Shown in pieces: positions 10,388 to 18,700 of a stretch of 52,260 nt of DNA; within the stretch, counting starts at the first letter, position 1; each line of letters starts with the position of its first letter. This DNA is from Gammaproteobacteria bacterium (GTDB lineage: Bacteria; Pseudomonadota; Gammaproteobacteria; Thiohalomonadales; Thiohalomonadaceae). A model generated the notes under the pieces. It was not told the DNA's origin. It made no database searches and saw only the letters and a list, made by a program, of their open reading frames with translations. Where the stretch lies: assembly GCA_026196575.1 (NCBI GenBank), contig JAPHSX010000044.1, forward strand, positions 1 through 52,260. Direction: 5' to 3'. A program made the translations under genes and the position numbers.

Positions 10388-10530
10388 GCGGGCGCCAGCG
10401 CGCACCCGTCAACTCACCCTCGTATCGCACGGCGGAAAACCCACCCGAACAAAATAGAACGGGAGATTCTCCACGATCTGGCCAGCGGGGGCAATAGCCA
10501 GACACCCTTTTGCCACAATAGCCTATTTAC
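10356..10530 (-). ncRNA. Candidate small RNA or attenuator leader between metK and tkt
   Basis: The minus strand just before the terminator contains several possible stems in series: TCTGGC/GCCAGA, GGTGG/CCGCC and GGTGCG/CGCACC, ending in the terminator hairpin. The right boundary is a guess; A/T-rich sequence around 10520-10540 could hold a promoter but no convincing -35/-10 pair is seen. I compared it from memory with 6S, SRP, RNase P and SAM riboswitches and saw no match. The existence of a discrete RNA is inferred mainly from the orphan terminator. Confidence 0.35.
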
Positions 10531-10621
10531 AATCAACAGGTTACGTTACATCCACCATCACAACCACTCAGCCGCCCTAGCCAATTTCACCCCCAACCGC
10601 AAGCCGCATCACTATTTCTGG

Positions 10622-10651
10622 AAGACAGCCGACGGAAAAACCGCCTATAAT
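10622..10651 (+). promoter_or_regulatory. Probable sigma70 promoter of metK
   Basis: AAGACA (10622-10627) and a perfect TATAAT (10646-10651) are spaced by 18 bases, 77 bases upstream of the metK ATG. The leader includes a small CGTCC/GGACG stem. Confidence 0.55.
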
Positions 10652-10727
10652 CGCCGCCTAATATTGTCTCGTCCGACACAAGTGGACGGTGTTTACCTCT
10701 TAAACGAAAAGCGGACAACTCATCAAA

Positions 10728-11888
10728 ATGAAAGATAACTACCTCTTTACCTCCGAATCGGTCTCCGAGGGTCACCCCGACAAGATGGCCGATCAGATCT
10801 CCGACGCCATCCTCGATGCCATCCTCCAGCAGGACCCCAACGCCCGCGTCGCCTGCGAGACCCTGGTAAAGACCGGCATGGTGGTACTGGCCGGCGAGGT
10901 CACCACCAGCGCCACCATCCCCTACGAGCGTATCGTGCGCGACACCGTCAACGGCATCGGTTACACCAGCTCCGAAATCGGTTTCGATGGCGAGACCTGC
11001 GCCATGCTTAATGCACTGGGGCAGCAGTCTCCCGACATCGCCATGGGTGTGGATCGTGAAGACCGCGAGAATCAGGGAGCCGGCGACCAGGGGCTGATGT
11101 TCGGCTACGCCAGCAACGAGACCGAGGTGCTGATGCCCGCCCCCATCAGCTATGCCCACCGTCTGGTTCGTCGTCAGGCCGAGGTGCGCAAGAATGGGGA
11201 GCTCAGCTGGCTGCGCCCCGATGCCAAGAGCCAGGTCACCTTCCGCTACCAGAACGGCAAACCGGCCGGTATCGAGGCGGTGGTCCTCTCCACCCAGCAC
11301 AACCCGGAGATCAGCCAGAAGGAGCTGCGCGATGCGGTGATGGATATGATTATCAAGCCGGTACTGCCTGCCGAGTGGCTCGGCGCCGACACCCAGTACC
11401 ACATCAATCCGACCGGACAGTTCATTATCGGCGGCCCGGTGGGTGATTGCGGCCTCACCGGGCGCAAGATCATCGTCGACACCTACGGCGGCATGGCCCG
11501 CCACGGCGGCGGTGCCTTCTCCGGCAAGGACCCCTCCAAGGTGGATCGCTCCGCCGCCTACGCCGGGCGCTATGTGGCGAAGAACATCGTCGCCGCCGGT
11601 CTCGCCGAGCGCTGCGAGATCCAGATCTCCTACGCCATCGGGGTGGCCAAACCAACCTCCATCAGCATCGACACCTTTGGCACCGCCGCGGTGAGCGAGG
11701 CGCGCATCGTGGAGCTCATTCGCCAGCACTTTGACCTGCGCCCCTACGGCATCACCCAGATGCTGGACCTGCTCAAACCGCGCTACCAGGGCACCGCCAG
11801 CTACGGCCACTTCGGCCGTGACGATCTGGATCTGCCGTGGGAGCGCACCGACAAGGCCGAGGCGCTGAGGAGCGAGGCCGGACTATAA
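10728..11888 (+). CDS. metK: S-adenosylmethionine synthetase
   Basis: Makes S-adenosylmethionine from methionine and ATP. The 386-residue protein has the N-terminal [17 protein letters not shown] with the catalytic histidine, the GAGDQG ATP-binding signature near residue 118, and the [10 protein letters not shown]-loop-like signature near residue 260. It starts the plus-strand metK-ahcY-metF-rsmE series. A short stem, GTGCC/GGCAC, follows the stop, then the SAH riboswitch in front of ahcY, so ahcY has independent control even if co-transcribed. Confidence 0.98.
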   Translation: MKDNYLFTSESVSEGHPDKMADQISDAILDAILQQDPNARVACETLVKTGMVVLAGEVTTSATIPYERIVRDTVNGIGYTSSEIGFDGETCAMLNALGQQSPDIAMGVDREDRENQGAGDQGLMFGYASNETEVLMPAPISYAHRLVRRQAEVRKNGELSWLRPDAKSQVTFRYQNGKPAGIEAVVLSTQHNPEISQKELRDAVMDMIIKPVLPAEWLGADTQYHINPTGQFIIGGPVGDCGLTGRKIIVDTYGGMARHGGGAFSGKDPSKVDRSAAYAGRYVAKNIVAAGLAERCEIQISYAIGVAKPTSISIDTFGTAAVSEARIVELIRQHFDLRPYGITQMLDLLKPRYQGTASYGHFGRDDLDLPWERTDKAEALRSEAGL

Positions 11889-11926
11889 TTCGTATCCCGT
11901 GCCCCCCCTTGCGGGTGGCACATCCC

Positions 11927-11997
11927 CTTAAGCGAGGAGCGCTGCAGCGGATCATCTCCGTCAGGCTCGCTTAAGGTCATCCCTGCAACGGCGCTCC
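11927..11997 (+). promoter_or_regulatory. S-adenosylhomocysteine (SAH) riboswitch
   Basis: The leader of ahcY matches the SAH riboswitch plan. Stem P1 is CTTAAGCGAG (11927-11936) paired with CTCGCTTAAG (11966-11975). The conserved core GAGGAGCGCTGC follows the 5' side, a CGGA/TCCG stem closes the P2 region, and CAGGCTCG precedes P1's 3' side. GGAGCGC (11936-11942) can pair with GCGCTCC (11991-11997) to make the pseudoknot. The known class turns on SAH recycling genes when SAH accumulates. The element ends about 22 bases before the ahcY start. Confidence 0.93.
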
Positions 11998-12019
11998 AAA
12001 CGTTACTAGGAGAGAATAT

Positions 12020-13423
12020 ATGTCTTTTACCGACTATAAGGTCGCTGACATCTCCCTGGCCGATTGGGGCCGCAAGGAGATCGCCATTGCCGAGACCGAG
12101 ATGCCGGGGCTGATGGCCCTGCGCGAGGAGTTCGGCGCCGCCCAACCGCTCAAGGGGGCCCGCATCATGGGCTCGCTGCACATGACCATCCAGACCGCGG
12201 TGCTGATCGAGACCCTGGTCGCGCTCGGCGCCGAGGTGCGCTGGGTCTCCTGCAACATCTTCTCCACCCAGGACCACGCCGCCGCCGCCATCGCCGCCGA
12301 GGGGATCCCGGTCTTTGCCTGGAAGGGGGAGAGCATCGAGGAGTACTGGTGGTGTACCGAGCAGGCCTTCAACTGGCCCAACGGGCAGCGGCCGAACATG
12401 ATCCTCGACGACGGCGGCGATGCCACCCTGCTGGTACACAAGGGGGTCGAATTCGAGAGGGCCGGCGCCGTGCCGGAGGCGAAGGCGGGTGACAATGAGG
12501 AGTGGGTCGCCATCCTCGATGTGCTGCGTCGCAACCTCGCCACCGAGCCGCAAAAGTGGACCGCCATCGCCAACGAGATCCAGGGCGTTACCGAGGAGAC
12601 CACCACCGGGGTACACCGCCTCTACCATATGGAGAAGGCGGGCGAGCTGCTGTTCCCGGCGATGAACGTCAACGACTCGGTCACCAAGTCGAAGTTCGAC
12701 AACCTCTATGGCTGTCGCGAGTCGCTGCTCGACGGTATCAAGCGCGCCACCGACGTGATGATCGCCGGCAAGATCGCCGTGGTGCTCGGCTACGGCGACG
12801 TCGGCAAGGGGTGTGCCCAGGCCTTCCGTGGCATGGGCGCCACCACCCTCATCACCGAGATCGACCCCATCTGCGCCCTGCAGGCGGCGATGGAGGGCTA
12901 CCGCGTGGTCACCATGGAGCAGGCGTGCTCCCTGGGCGATATCTTCGTCACCACCACCGGTAATGTGAATGTGATCGACCACGACCACATGGTGGCGATG
13001 AAGAACGAGGCAATCGTCTGCAACATCGGCCACTTCGACTCGGAGATCAACGTCGCCTCGCTGCGCCAGTATGAGTGGGAGAACGTCAAGCCGCAGGTGG
13101 ACCACATCATCTTCCCCGACGGCAAGAAGATCACCATCCTCGCCGAGGGGCGGCTGGTCAATCTGGGCTGCGCCACCGGCCATCCCAGCTTTGTGATGTC
13201 GGCCTCCTTTACCAATCAGGTGATGGCACAACTGGAGTTCTTCAGCCGCGGCGAGAACTACGAAAACAGGGTCTATGTGCTGCCCAAGATCCTGGACGAG
13301 AAGGTGGCCCGTCTGCACCTGAAGAAGATCGGCATCAACCTGACCGAACTGACCCCGGAGCAGGCCGACTACATCGATGTGCCGGTGGAGGGTCCGTACA
13401 AATCGGACCACTACCGCTACTAA
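12020..13423 (+). CDS. ahcY: Adenosylhomocysteinase (SAH hydrolase)
   Basis: Splits S-adenosylhomocysteine to adenosine and homocysteine, removing the inhibitor of methyltransferases. The 467-residue length fits the bacterial form. Recognisable are [16 protein letters not shown] near residue 52, [16 protein letters not shown], the NAD-binding [11 protein letters not shown] near residue 258, [10 protein letters not shown] and the C-terminal [10 protein letters not shown]. The ATG at 12020 has AGGAGAG upstream. The SAH riboswitch in its leader gives direct substrate control. Confidence 0.98.
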   Translation: MSFTDYKVADISLADWGRKEIAIAETEMPGLMALREEFGAAQPLKGARIMGSLHMTIQTAVLIETLVALGAEVRWVSCNIFSTQDHAAAAIAAEGIPVFAWKGESIEEYWWCTEQAFNWPNGQRPNMILDDGGDATLLVHKGVEFERAGAVPEAKAGDNEEWVAILDVLRRNLATEPQKWTAIANEIQGVTEETTTGVHRLYHMEKAGELLFPAMNVNDSVTKSKFDNLYGCRESLLDGIKRATDVMIAGKIAVVLGYGDVGKGCAQAFRGMGATTLITEIDPICALQAAMEGYRVVTMEQACSLGDIFVTTTGNVNVIDHDHMVAMKNEAIVCNIGHFDSEINVASLRQYEWENVKPQVDHIIFPDGKKITILAEGRLVNLGCATGHPSFVMSASFTNQVMAQLEFFSRGENYENRVYVLPKILDEKVARLHLKKIGINLTELTPEQADYIDVPVEGPYKSDHYRY

Positions 13424-13427
13424 GAAC

Positions 13428-13515
13428 TCACCGCGAAGACGCGAAGCGCGCAAAAATGACTTTTTGTCCATGGCAGTGAGTCAGTAGCTTTGCGATCTTT
13501 GCGCCTTTGCGGTTA
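13428..13515. repeat. CGCAAAG-type intergenic inverted repeat
   Basis: Left arm ACCGCGAAGACGCGAAGCGCGCAAA and the reverse complement of the right arm, ACCGCAAAGGCGCAAAG then ATCGCAAA, match over about 25 bases with few changes. The element fills nearly all of the space between ahcY and metF. This type of CGCAAAG repeat is widespread in proteobacterial intergenic DNA; its mobility is unknown. In RNA it would form a long hairpin that could separate ahcY and metF expression. Confidence 0.75.
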
Positions 13516-13535
13516 ATTCCCGAGGTTGAACAACC

Positions 13536-14381
13536 ATGGAATCACAAAAACAGCACCCCAAACAATTCAGCTTTGAATTCTTTCCCCCCAAGTCCGCGGA
13601 GGGGGCGGCCAGGCTGCGCGAAACGCGCGATGAGCTGGCCAAACTCAATCCCAGGTATGTCTCGGTCACCTTTGGTGCCGGCGGCTCGACCCAGAGAGGA
13701 ACCATCGAGACGGTAGGCGAGATGCTGGCGGCGGGGCTCGATACCGCGCCGCACCTCTCCTGCGTCGGCTCCAGCCGGGAGGATATCCGCGAGCTGCTCA
13801 GCGGCTACATCGCGATGGGCGTACGTCGTATCGTCGCCCTGCGCGGCGACATGCCCTCGGGGATGCGTGAGGCGGGGGCCTTTCACCATGCCAACGAGCT
13901 GGTGGAGTTTATTCGCAGCGAGAGCGGTAACCACTTTCACATCGAGGTCGCCGCCTACCCCGAATTTCACCCGCAGGCGGCGAGTGCCGAGAGCGATCTC
14001 GACAACTTCGCCAACAAGGTACGGGCCGGGGCCAACGCGGCGATCACCCAGTATTTTTACAATATCGATGGCTACCTGCGCTTTATCGAAGAGTGCGAAA
14101 AACGCCACGTGGAGATCCCCATCGTCCCCGGGATCATGCCGATCACCAACATCAAGAATCTCGCCCGCTTCTCCGAGATGTGCGGGGCCGATATTCCACG
14201 CTGGTTGCGCCTGCGCCTGGAGGCCTACGGCGAGGATACCGCGTCACTGCGCGCCTTTGGTCTCGATGTCACCACCGAGCTGTGCCGGCGCCTGCTGGAG
14301 AGCGGCGCCCCCGGCCTGCACTTCTACACCATGAACCAGGCTGCCCCCACCCGCATCATCTGGACCAGCCTCGGACTCTGA
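13536..14381 (+). CDS. metF: 5,10-methylenetetrahydrofolate reductase
   Basis: Reduces methylene-tetrahydrofolate to methyl-tetrahydrofolate, the methyl donor for methionine synthesis. The 281-residue protein starts with the family hallmark FSFEFFPPKSAEG, followed by YVSVTFGAGGST, the LRGDMP flavin-site segment and the late GAPGLHFYTMNQ motif. It is short and single-domain, as in bacteria. Its stop overlaps the rsmE start (TGATG), implying translational coupling. Confidence 0.97.
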   Translation: MESQKQHPKQFSFEFFPPKSAEGAARLRETRDELAKLNPRYVSVTFGAGGSTQRGTIETVGEMLAAGLDTAPHLSCVGSSREDIRELLSGYIAMGVRRIVALRGDMPSGMREAGAFHHANELVEFIRSESGNHFHIEVAAYPEFHPQAASAESDLDNFANKVRAGANAAITQYFYNIDGYLRFIEECEKRHVEIPIVPGIMPITNIKNLARFSEMCGADIPRWLRLRLEAYGEDTASLRAFGLDVTTELCRRLLESGAPGLHFYTMNQAAPTRIIWTSLGL

Positions 14382-15112
14382 TGCGTATCCCCCGCATCTT
14401 TCACCCCGCAGCGCTTGCCGCCCATGCCCGTATTGCCCTGGAGGGTAACGCTGCGCGCCATCTGGGGCGGGTGTTGCGGCTCACGGTCGGTGATGAGCTA
14501 CTGCTGTTTGATGGCACGGGCGGGGAGTACCCGGCACACATCGTCGAGCAGGAGAAACAGGGTCTCTGGGTAGTGTGCGGGGAGCGCCAGGAGAGGAGCC
14601 GCGAGTCACCGCTGCAGCTTACCCTGGCGCAGGGCGTCTCCAAGGGGGAGCGCATGGACTACACCATTCAAAAGGCGGTGGAGCTGGGGATCAGCCGCAT
14701 CGTGCCGGTCGCTACCGAACGCAGTGTGGTCAATCTGAAGGGGGAGCGGTTGCAAAGGCGCATGGAGCACTGGCGCGGCGTGATCATCAGCGCCTGCGAG
14801 CAGTGCGGCCGCAACACCCTGCCGGAGTTGTTGCCGCTAAACTCGCTGGGGCAGTGGCTACAACAGCCGCTCGACGGCCGCGGCCTGCTACTGGATCACC
14901 GTGCCACCATGGGGAGCTCCGAGCTGGAGCTGCTGGGCAACGCCTGCACCCTGCTCATTGGGCCGGAGGGGGGACTCTCCGAGCGGGAACAGGGTGCGGC
15001 GAGGGCGGCGGGCTATCTCGGCCTGCGCCTCGGGCCACGGGTGCTGCGCACCGAGACCGCCGCCCTCGCCGCCCTGGCGGCGATTCAGTCGCGCTGGGGG
15101 GATTTGGGGTAA
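14381..15112 (+). CDS. rsmE: 16S rRNA (uracil1498-N3)-methyltransferase
   Basis: A SPOUT-fold enzyme that methylates U1498 of 16S rRNA using S-adenosylmethionine. The 243-residue protein begins MRIPRIFHPAALA and carries KAVELGISRIVPVATERS, EQCGRNTLPEL, and the knot region LLIGPEGGLSEREQ and LGPRVLRTETAALAAL. The ATG shares one base with the metF stop. A longer upstream in-frame reading would overlap metF extensively and is not needed. Confidence 0.95.
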   Translation: MRIPRIFHPAALAAHARIALEGNAARHLGRVLRLTVGDELLLFDGTGGEYPAHIVEQEKQGLWVVCGERQERSRESPLQLTLAQGVSKGERMDYTIQKAVELGISRIVPVATERSVVNLKGERLQRRMEHWRGVIISACEQCGRNTLPELLPLNSLGQWLQQPLDGRGLLLDHRATMGSSELELLGNACTLLIGPEGGLSEREQGAARAAGYLGLRLGPRVLRTETAALAALAAIQSRWGDLG

Positions 15113-15226
15113 CAGAGCCTCCGATTGATGCCACCCGTTACGGATTGACCACGGCAGCCGGTTTCAACCGATATGCTCAGAGGTCGAGCTTACGCTTCAT
15201 CACACTCTCCTCCCCCAAAATTACCA

Positions 15227-15727
15227 TTACGCGGAGAGTCCCAGATTCTCCAGCAACCGCTCCATGGCATCCAGATTGGGGACCAGCACCGATTCACCAT
15301 CCAGCTGCAGGGCCGCGAGCACTACCGGCGCACGGTCCGTATTGCCCTCATCATACTTCAGCATGCCATGTTTCAGTAATGACAGGTGCGGCATCCCCTG
15401 GATCTCCACCGCCATGAAGGGGAGTCGCGGGTTACCATTCAGGGTGTTGAGGATCACCATGCGCCGCTCCTCGTGACGACGCGGCGCCGCTACTCCCAGA
15501 AGCTGTTCAAACCGAACCAACGGCACGCTGCGGCCACGCCAGGAGACAAAACCGGCCAGCCAGTCCGGGGCATGGGCTGCCGCTGTCACGCTGGAGATCT
15601 GGGTCACCTCCGCCACCAAGGTATTGGGTAGCAACAGATTCATCCCCGAGAGGCTCAGCGTCAGACAGCGAACACCCAGCGCCGCCAGCGCCTCTTCACC
15701 CAACTGTTGTGCGGCCGTATCAACCAT
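15227..15727 (-). CDS. chpC: CheW-domain protein ChpC
   Basis: A 166-residue single CheW-like domain (LGVRCLTLSLSGMNLLLPNTLVAEV, then WLAGFVSWRGRSVPLVRFEQLLG). It lies directly downstream of chpA, where ChpC is found in the Pseudomonas Chp cluster. Such adaptors couple receptors to the histidine kinase; ChpC is thought to be accessory to PilI. It is the last gene of the minus-strand chemosensory operon, 15 bases after chpA. The intermediate chpB methylesterase gene known from Pseudomonas is absent. Confidence 0.85.
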   Translation of the reverse strand: MVDTAAQQLGEEALAALGVRCLTLSLSGMNLLLPNTLVAEVTQISSVTAAAHAPDWLAGFVSWRGRSVPLVRFEQLLGVAAPRRHEERRMVILNTLNGNPRLPFMAVEIQGMPHLSLLKHGMLKYDEGNTDRAPVVLAALQLDGESVLVPNLDAMERLLENLGLSA

Positions 15728-15742
15728 GGCGTCGTCTCACCT

Positions 15743-18700
15743 TCACGCTTTGTGGAGCAGTTTTTCGATATTCGTCATCAGATCGATCTCGGTATAGGGC
15801 TTGCCCATGTACTCATTAACCCCGATATCCAGCGCACGCTGGCGATGCTTGTCGCCGGTGCGCGAGGTGATCATGATGATGGGGAGCTGTCTGAAGCGCT
15901 CGGAGTTGCGCAGGAACGTGGCCAGCTCAAAGCCGTCCATCCGCGGCATCTCGATGTCGAGCAACATGACGTCGGGGGTCACCTCGTCGAGCACCGTGAT
16001 CGCATCCACGCCATCCTTCGCCGTTACACACTGCATATTGTTGCGCTTGAGCAGGCGTTCGGTGACCTTGCGTACGGTAATGGAGTCGTCCACCACCATT
16101 ACCACCGGCTCGCGTTCGAGCGCGACCACCTCCGGATGCACGTCGAGCGCCGCCACGCCACCCAGTTTGGCGAAACCGCGGCGTACCAGTGCCGGCATGT
16201 CGATGATCAGGGCGACACTGCCATCGGCAAGGATGGTGGCACCGGCCAGATGGTGCAGGGTACTGAGCTGCGGCCCCAGGCTCTTTACCACGATCTCGCG
16301 ACTGCCGATCAGGCCGTCAACGGCAAAGGCGACCCGGTGCCCACCACTGCTGGTCAGCAACAGCGGCTGTTTGCTGGCGTGCTGAATCATCCCCTTGCCA
16401 GCGCCAAGTGCTGCGGTCAGGTGCATCAGGTCGTAATCGTCACCTAACCAGTTGTGGGTCGGGTGTTCCGTATCAAGCCGTGCCTCCAGTTCCGCGCCGG
16501 AGATACGCTCGATGCCGCTGATACTCGGCAGCGGGATAGCATAGATATCCTCTCCCACATAGACCAGCAGCGCCCGGCTTACCGAGAGGGTGAGCGGCAG
16601 ACGCGCGGTCATCACACTGCCCTGGCCGTAGACCGAATCGATCTCCAGCACCCCGCCAAGTTGCCGGATCTCGCTGTTGACCACATCCATGCCGACACCG
16701 CGGCCCGCCACCTGGGTCAGGGCATCGGCCGTGGAGAAACCCGACTCCAGAATGAAGTGCATGATCTCCTGATCGGCAAGCTGCGCCCCGGGCTGCATCA
16801 GACCACGGGTGATCGCCTTGTCCTTTACCGCCTCCAGGTTAATACCCGCCCCATCATCGCTGACGCGAATGACAATCTCGGAACCCTCGCGGCTGAGCGC
16901 GATCTTGATACTGCCCTCGTCCGGCTTTCCCGCCTGTTTGCGTACCGCCCGCTCCTCGATGCCGTGTGCAAGGGAGTTGCGCAACATGTGCTCCAGCGGC
17001 GCCATCATGCGCTCCACCACGTTGCGATCCATCTCCACCTCGGCACCCTCAAAGGAGAGCGACGCACGTTTGCCCAGCTCTGCCGCAGTCTGCCGCACCA
17101 CGCGGCGCAGACGCGGTGCGCTTTCAACCATCGGCACCATGCGGGTGTGCATCAGGCTCTCTTGCAGCTCGGTGTTGACCCGTGACTGTTGCAACAGCAG
17201 GGTCTCCGTTTCACGGGAGAGGCCGCGCAACACCTCCTCGATACTGAGCAGGTCATTGAGACTCTCCGCCATCGAGCGTGACAGGGTCTGCATGTTGGTG
17301 AAGCGGTCGAACTCCAGCGGATCGAAATCTTCATACCCCTGCTTTTGCGCCTCGGCGCGCCGCGAGTCAATCTGCGCCTCGGTCTCGATCTCCACCTGCC
17401 GTAACTGCTCGCGCAGACGGGTAATGGTCTGATCCATCTCCCCCAGGTTGGCACCAAAGGTGCCGATCTGCTGTTCCACACGTGAGCGGTAGATACTCAC
17501 CTCACCGGCAAAGTTGACCAGGTCGTCGAGCAGGTCGGCACGCACACGCACCACCTCCTGCTGGATGCGTGGTGCCTTGCGGCGAACCTCACCCGTCTCG
17601 CCCGCCTCGCTCTTCTGCTTCGCCGCGACAAGGTCGACCACGACCTCGTTGCTGATCCCCTCTTCACGGGCCAGTCCCTCGGCGATCAACTCACGGATAG
17701 TGCTGATCAGAAACTGCCCGCTCTCCAGTGGCCGCTGTTCGCGCTGCTGGCTGACGATAAGGTGCATGCGCTCCGCCGCAATGGTGAAGAGATCAGCCAC
17801 CTTCTCGCTAGTCGCCACATGGCCATCGGCCATGGCACTCACCAACAGCTGTACCGCATCGGCGATCTCAATCAGCGGCATGATGGCGGTGACATGACAG
17901 CCACGGTTCAGGGTATCGACCGCATCGCGCAAGGCCACGAAGAGGTCGTTGTCATCCACATCGCGCTGCCAGGCGATTTGCGCCTCGGCAACACGCGCGA
18001 ACAGCTGTTCCAACTCATCACCGGCCTGCGCCTCCGGGCCGGTCTCGACCGTCCCCGCCGCCTCAAGCTCGATCACCTCCGCCTCGTCCTCCGCGGCCTC
18101 CCACCCGGGCGGCAACAGATCAATGGCCTCTTCGGCGGGCGGTGTCTGCGGGTGTGCCAAGGCCTCTACCCGGGCAATCAAATCGTCGCCGGAGATCACC
18201 GGCTCCTGATTACGCACCTGCTCCAGCATCGTCACCAGACGATCGTGCGAGAGTTGCAGCAGATCCATCATCTGCGGGCTGCGCTCCAACAGACCATCGA
18301 CCACCGCATCAAAGGTGGATTCCAGGCTGTGACTCAAATCACCGATGGGGGTGATGCCGGCCATCCGCGCCCCCCCCTTGAGGGTGTGCAGCTGGCGCTG
18401 CAGCGCCTCTATCAGCGAACGATCATCGGGGTGCTCCACCCACGCCTGCAGTGTCTGTTCGCTGGCATCGAGGATGTCAACCGCCTCCTCCAAAAAGATC
18501 TCCAGCAGCTCCTGGTCATACTCCTCTTCCACCGCGCCGGTCGGTTCCGTCCTCGGCGCTGCCGCAAATGCTTCCACCTCCGCTATGCCGTGCGTGATCT
18601 CCGGCTCAGCCAGATCAGCAGCAAGTGCCGATGGCACCTGCTCCGCGACGGAGACAGCATCCAGCGCCAGCGCCAGGAGGTCATCCATCTCCGCCTCCCC

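Larger units (their letters stand above)
10186..10727. other. Long divergent intergenic region tkt/metK
   Basis: This 542-base region must hold the promoters of tkt (minus) and metK (plus). From left to right I see two stacked hairpins in the tkt leader, a strong minus-strand terminator at 10356-10387, about 150 bases of sequence with several possible stems upstream of it, and a sigma70-like promoter for metK near 10622-10651. Short open frames here have no recognisable protein features. No copy of the cbb palindrome was found. Confidence 0.7.

Noticed and set aside
10302-10505. Short open frames in the tkt/metK spacer
   Set aside because: No similarity, odd composition, and they run across a terminator hairpin; the region is better read as regulatory or RNA-coding.
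10356-10530. 6S RNA, SRP RNA or SAM riboswitch as the identity of the structured region
   Set aside because: The hallmark sequences I know for these RNAs are not visible; only a generic candidate call is justified.
11801-13471. 556-codon open frame antisense to ahcY
   Set aside because: Shadow frame of a conserved gene and its riboswitch leader; no recognisable protein features.
14093-14380. Upstream extension of the rsmE frame
   Set aside because: It would overlap metF by about 290 bases; the ATG at 14381 gives the normal family start and a coupled TGATG junction.
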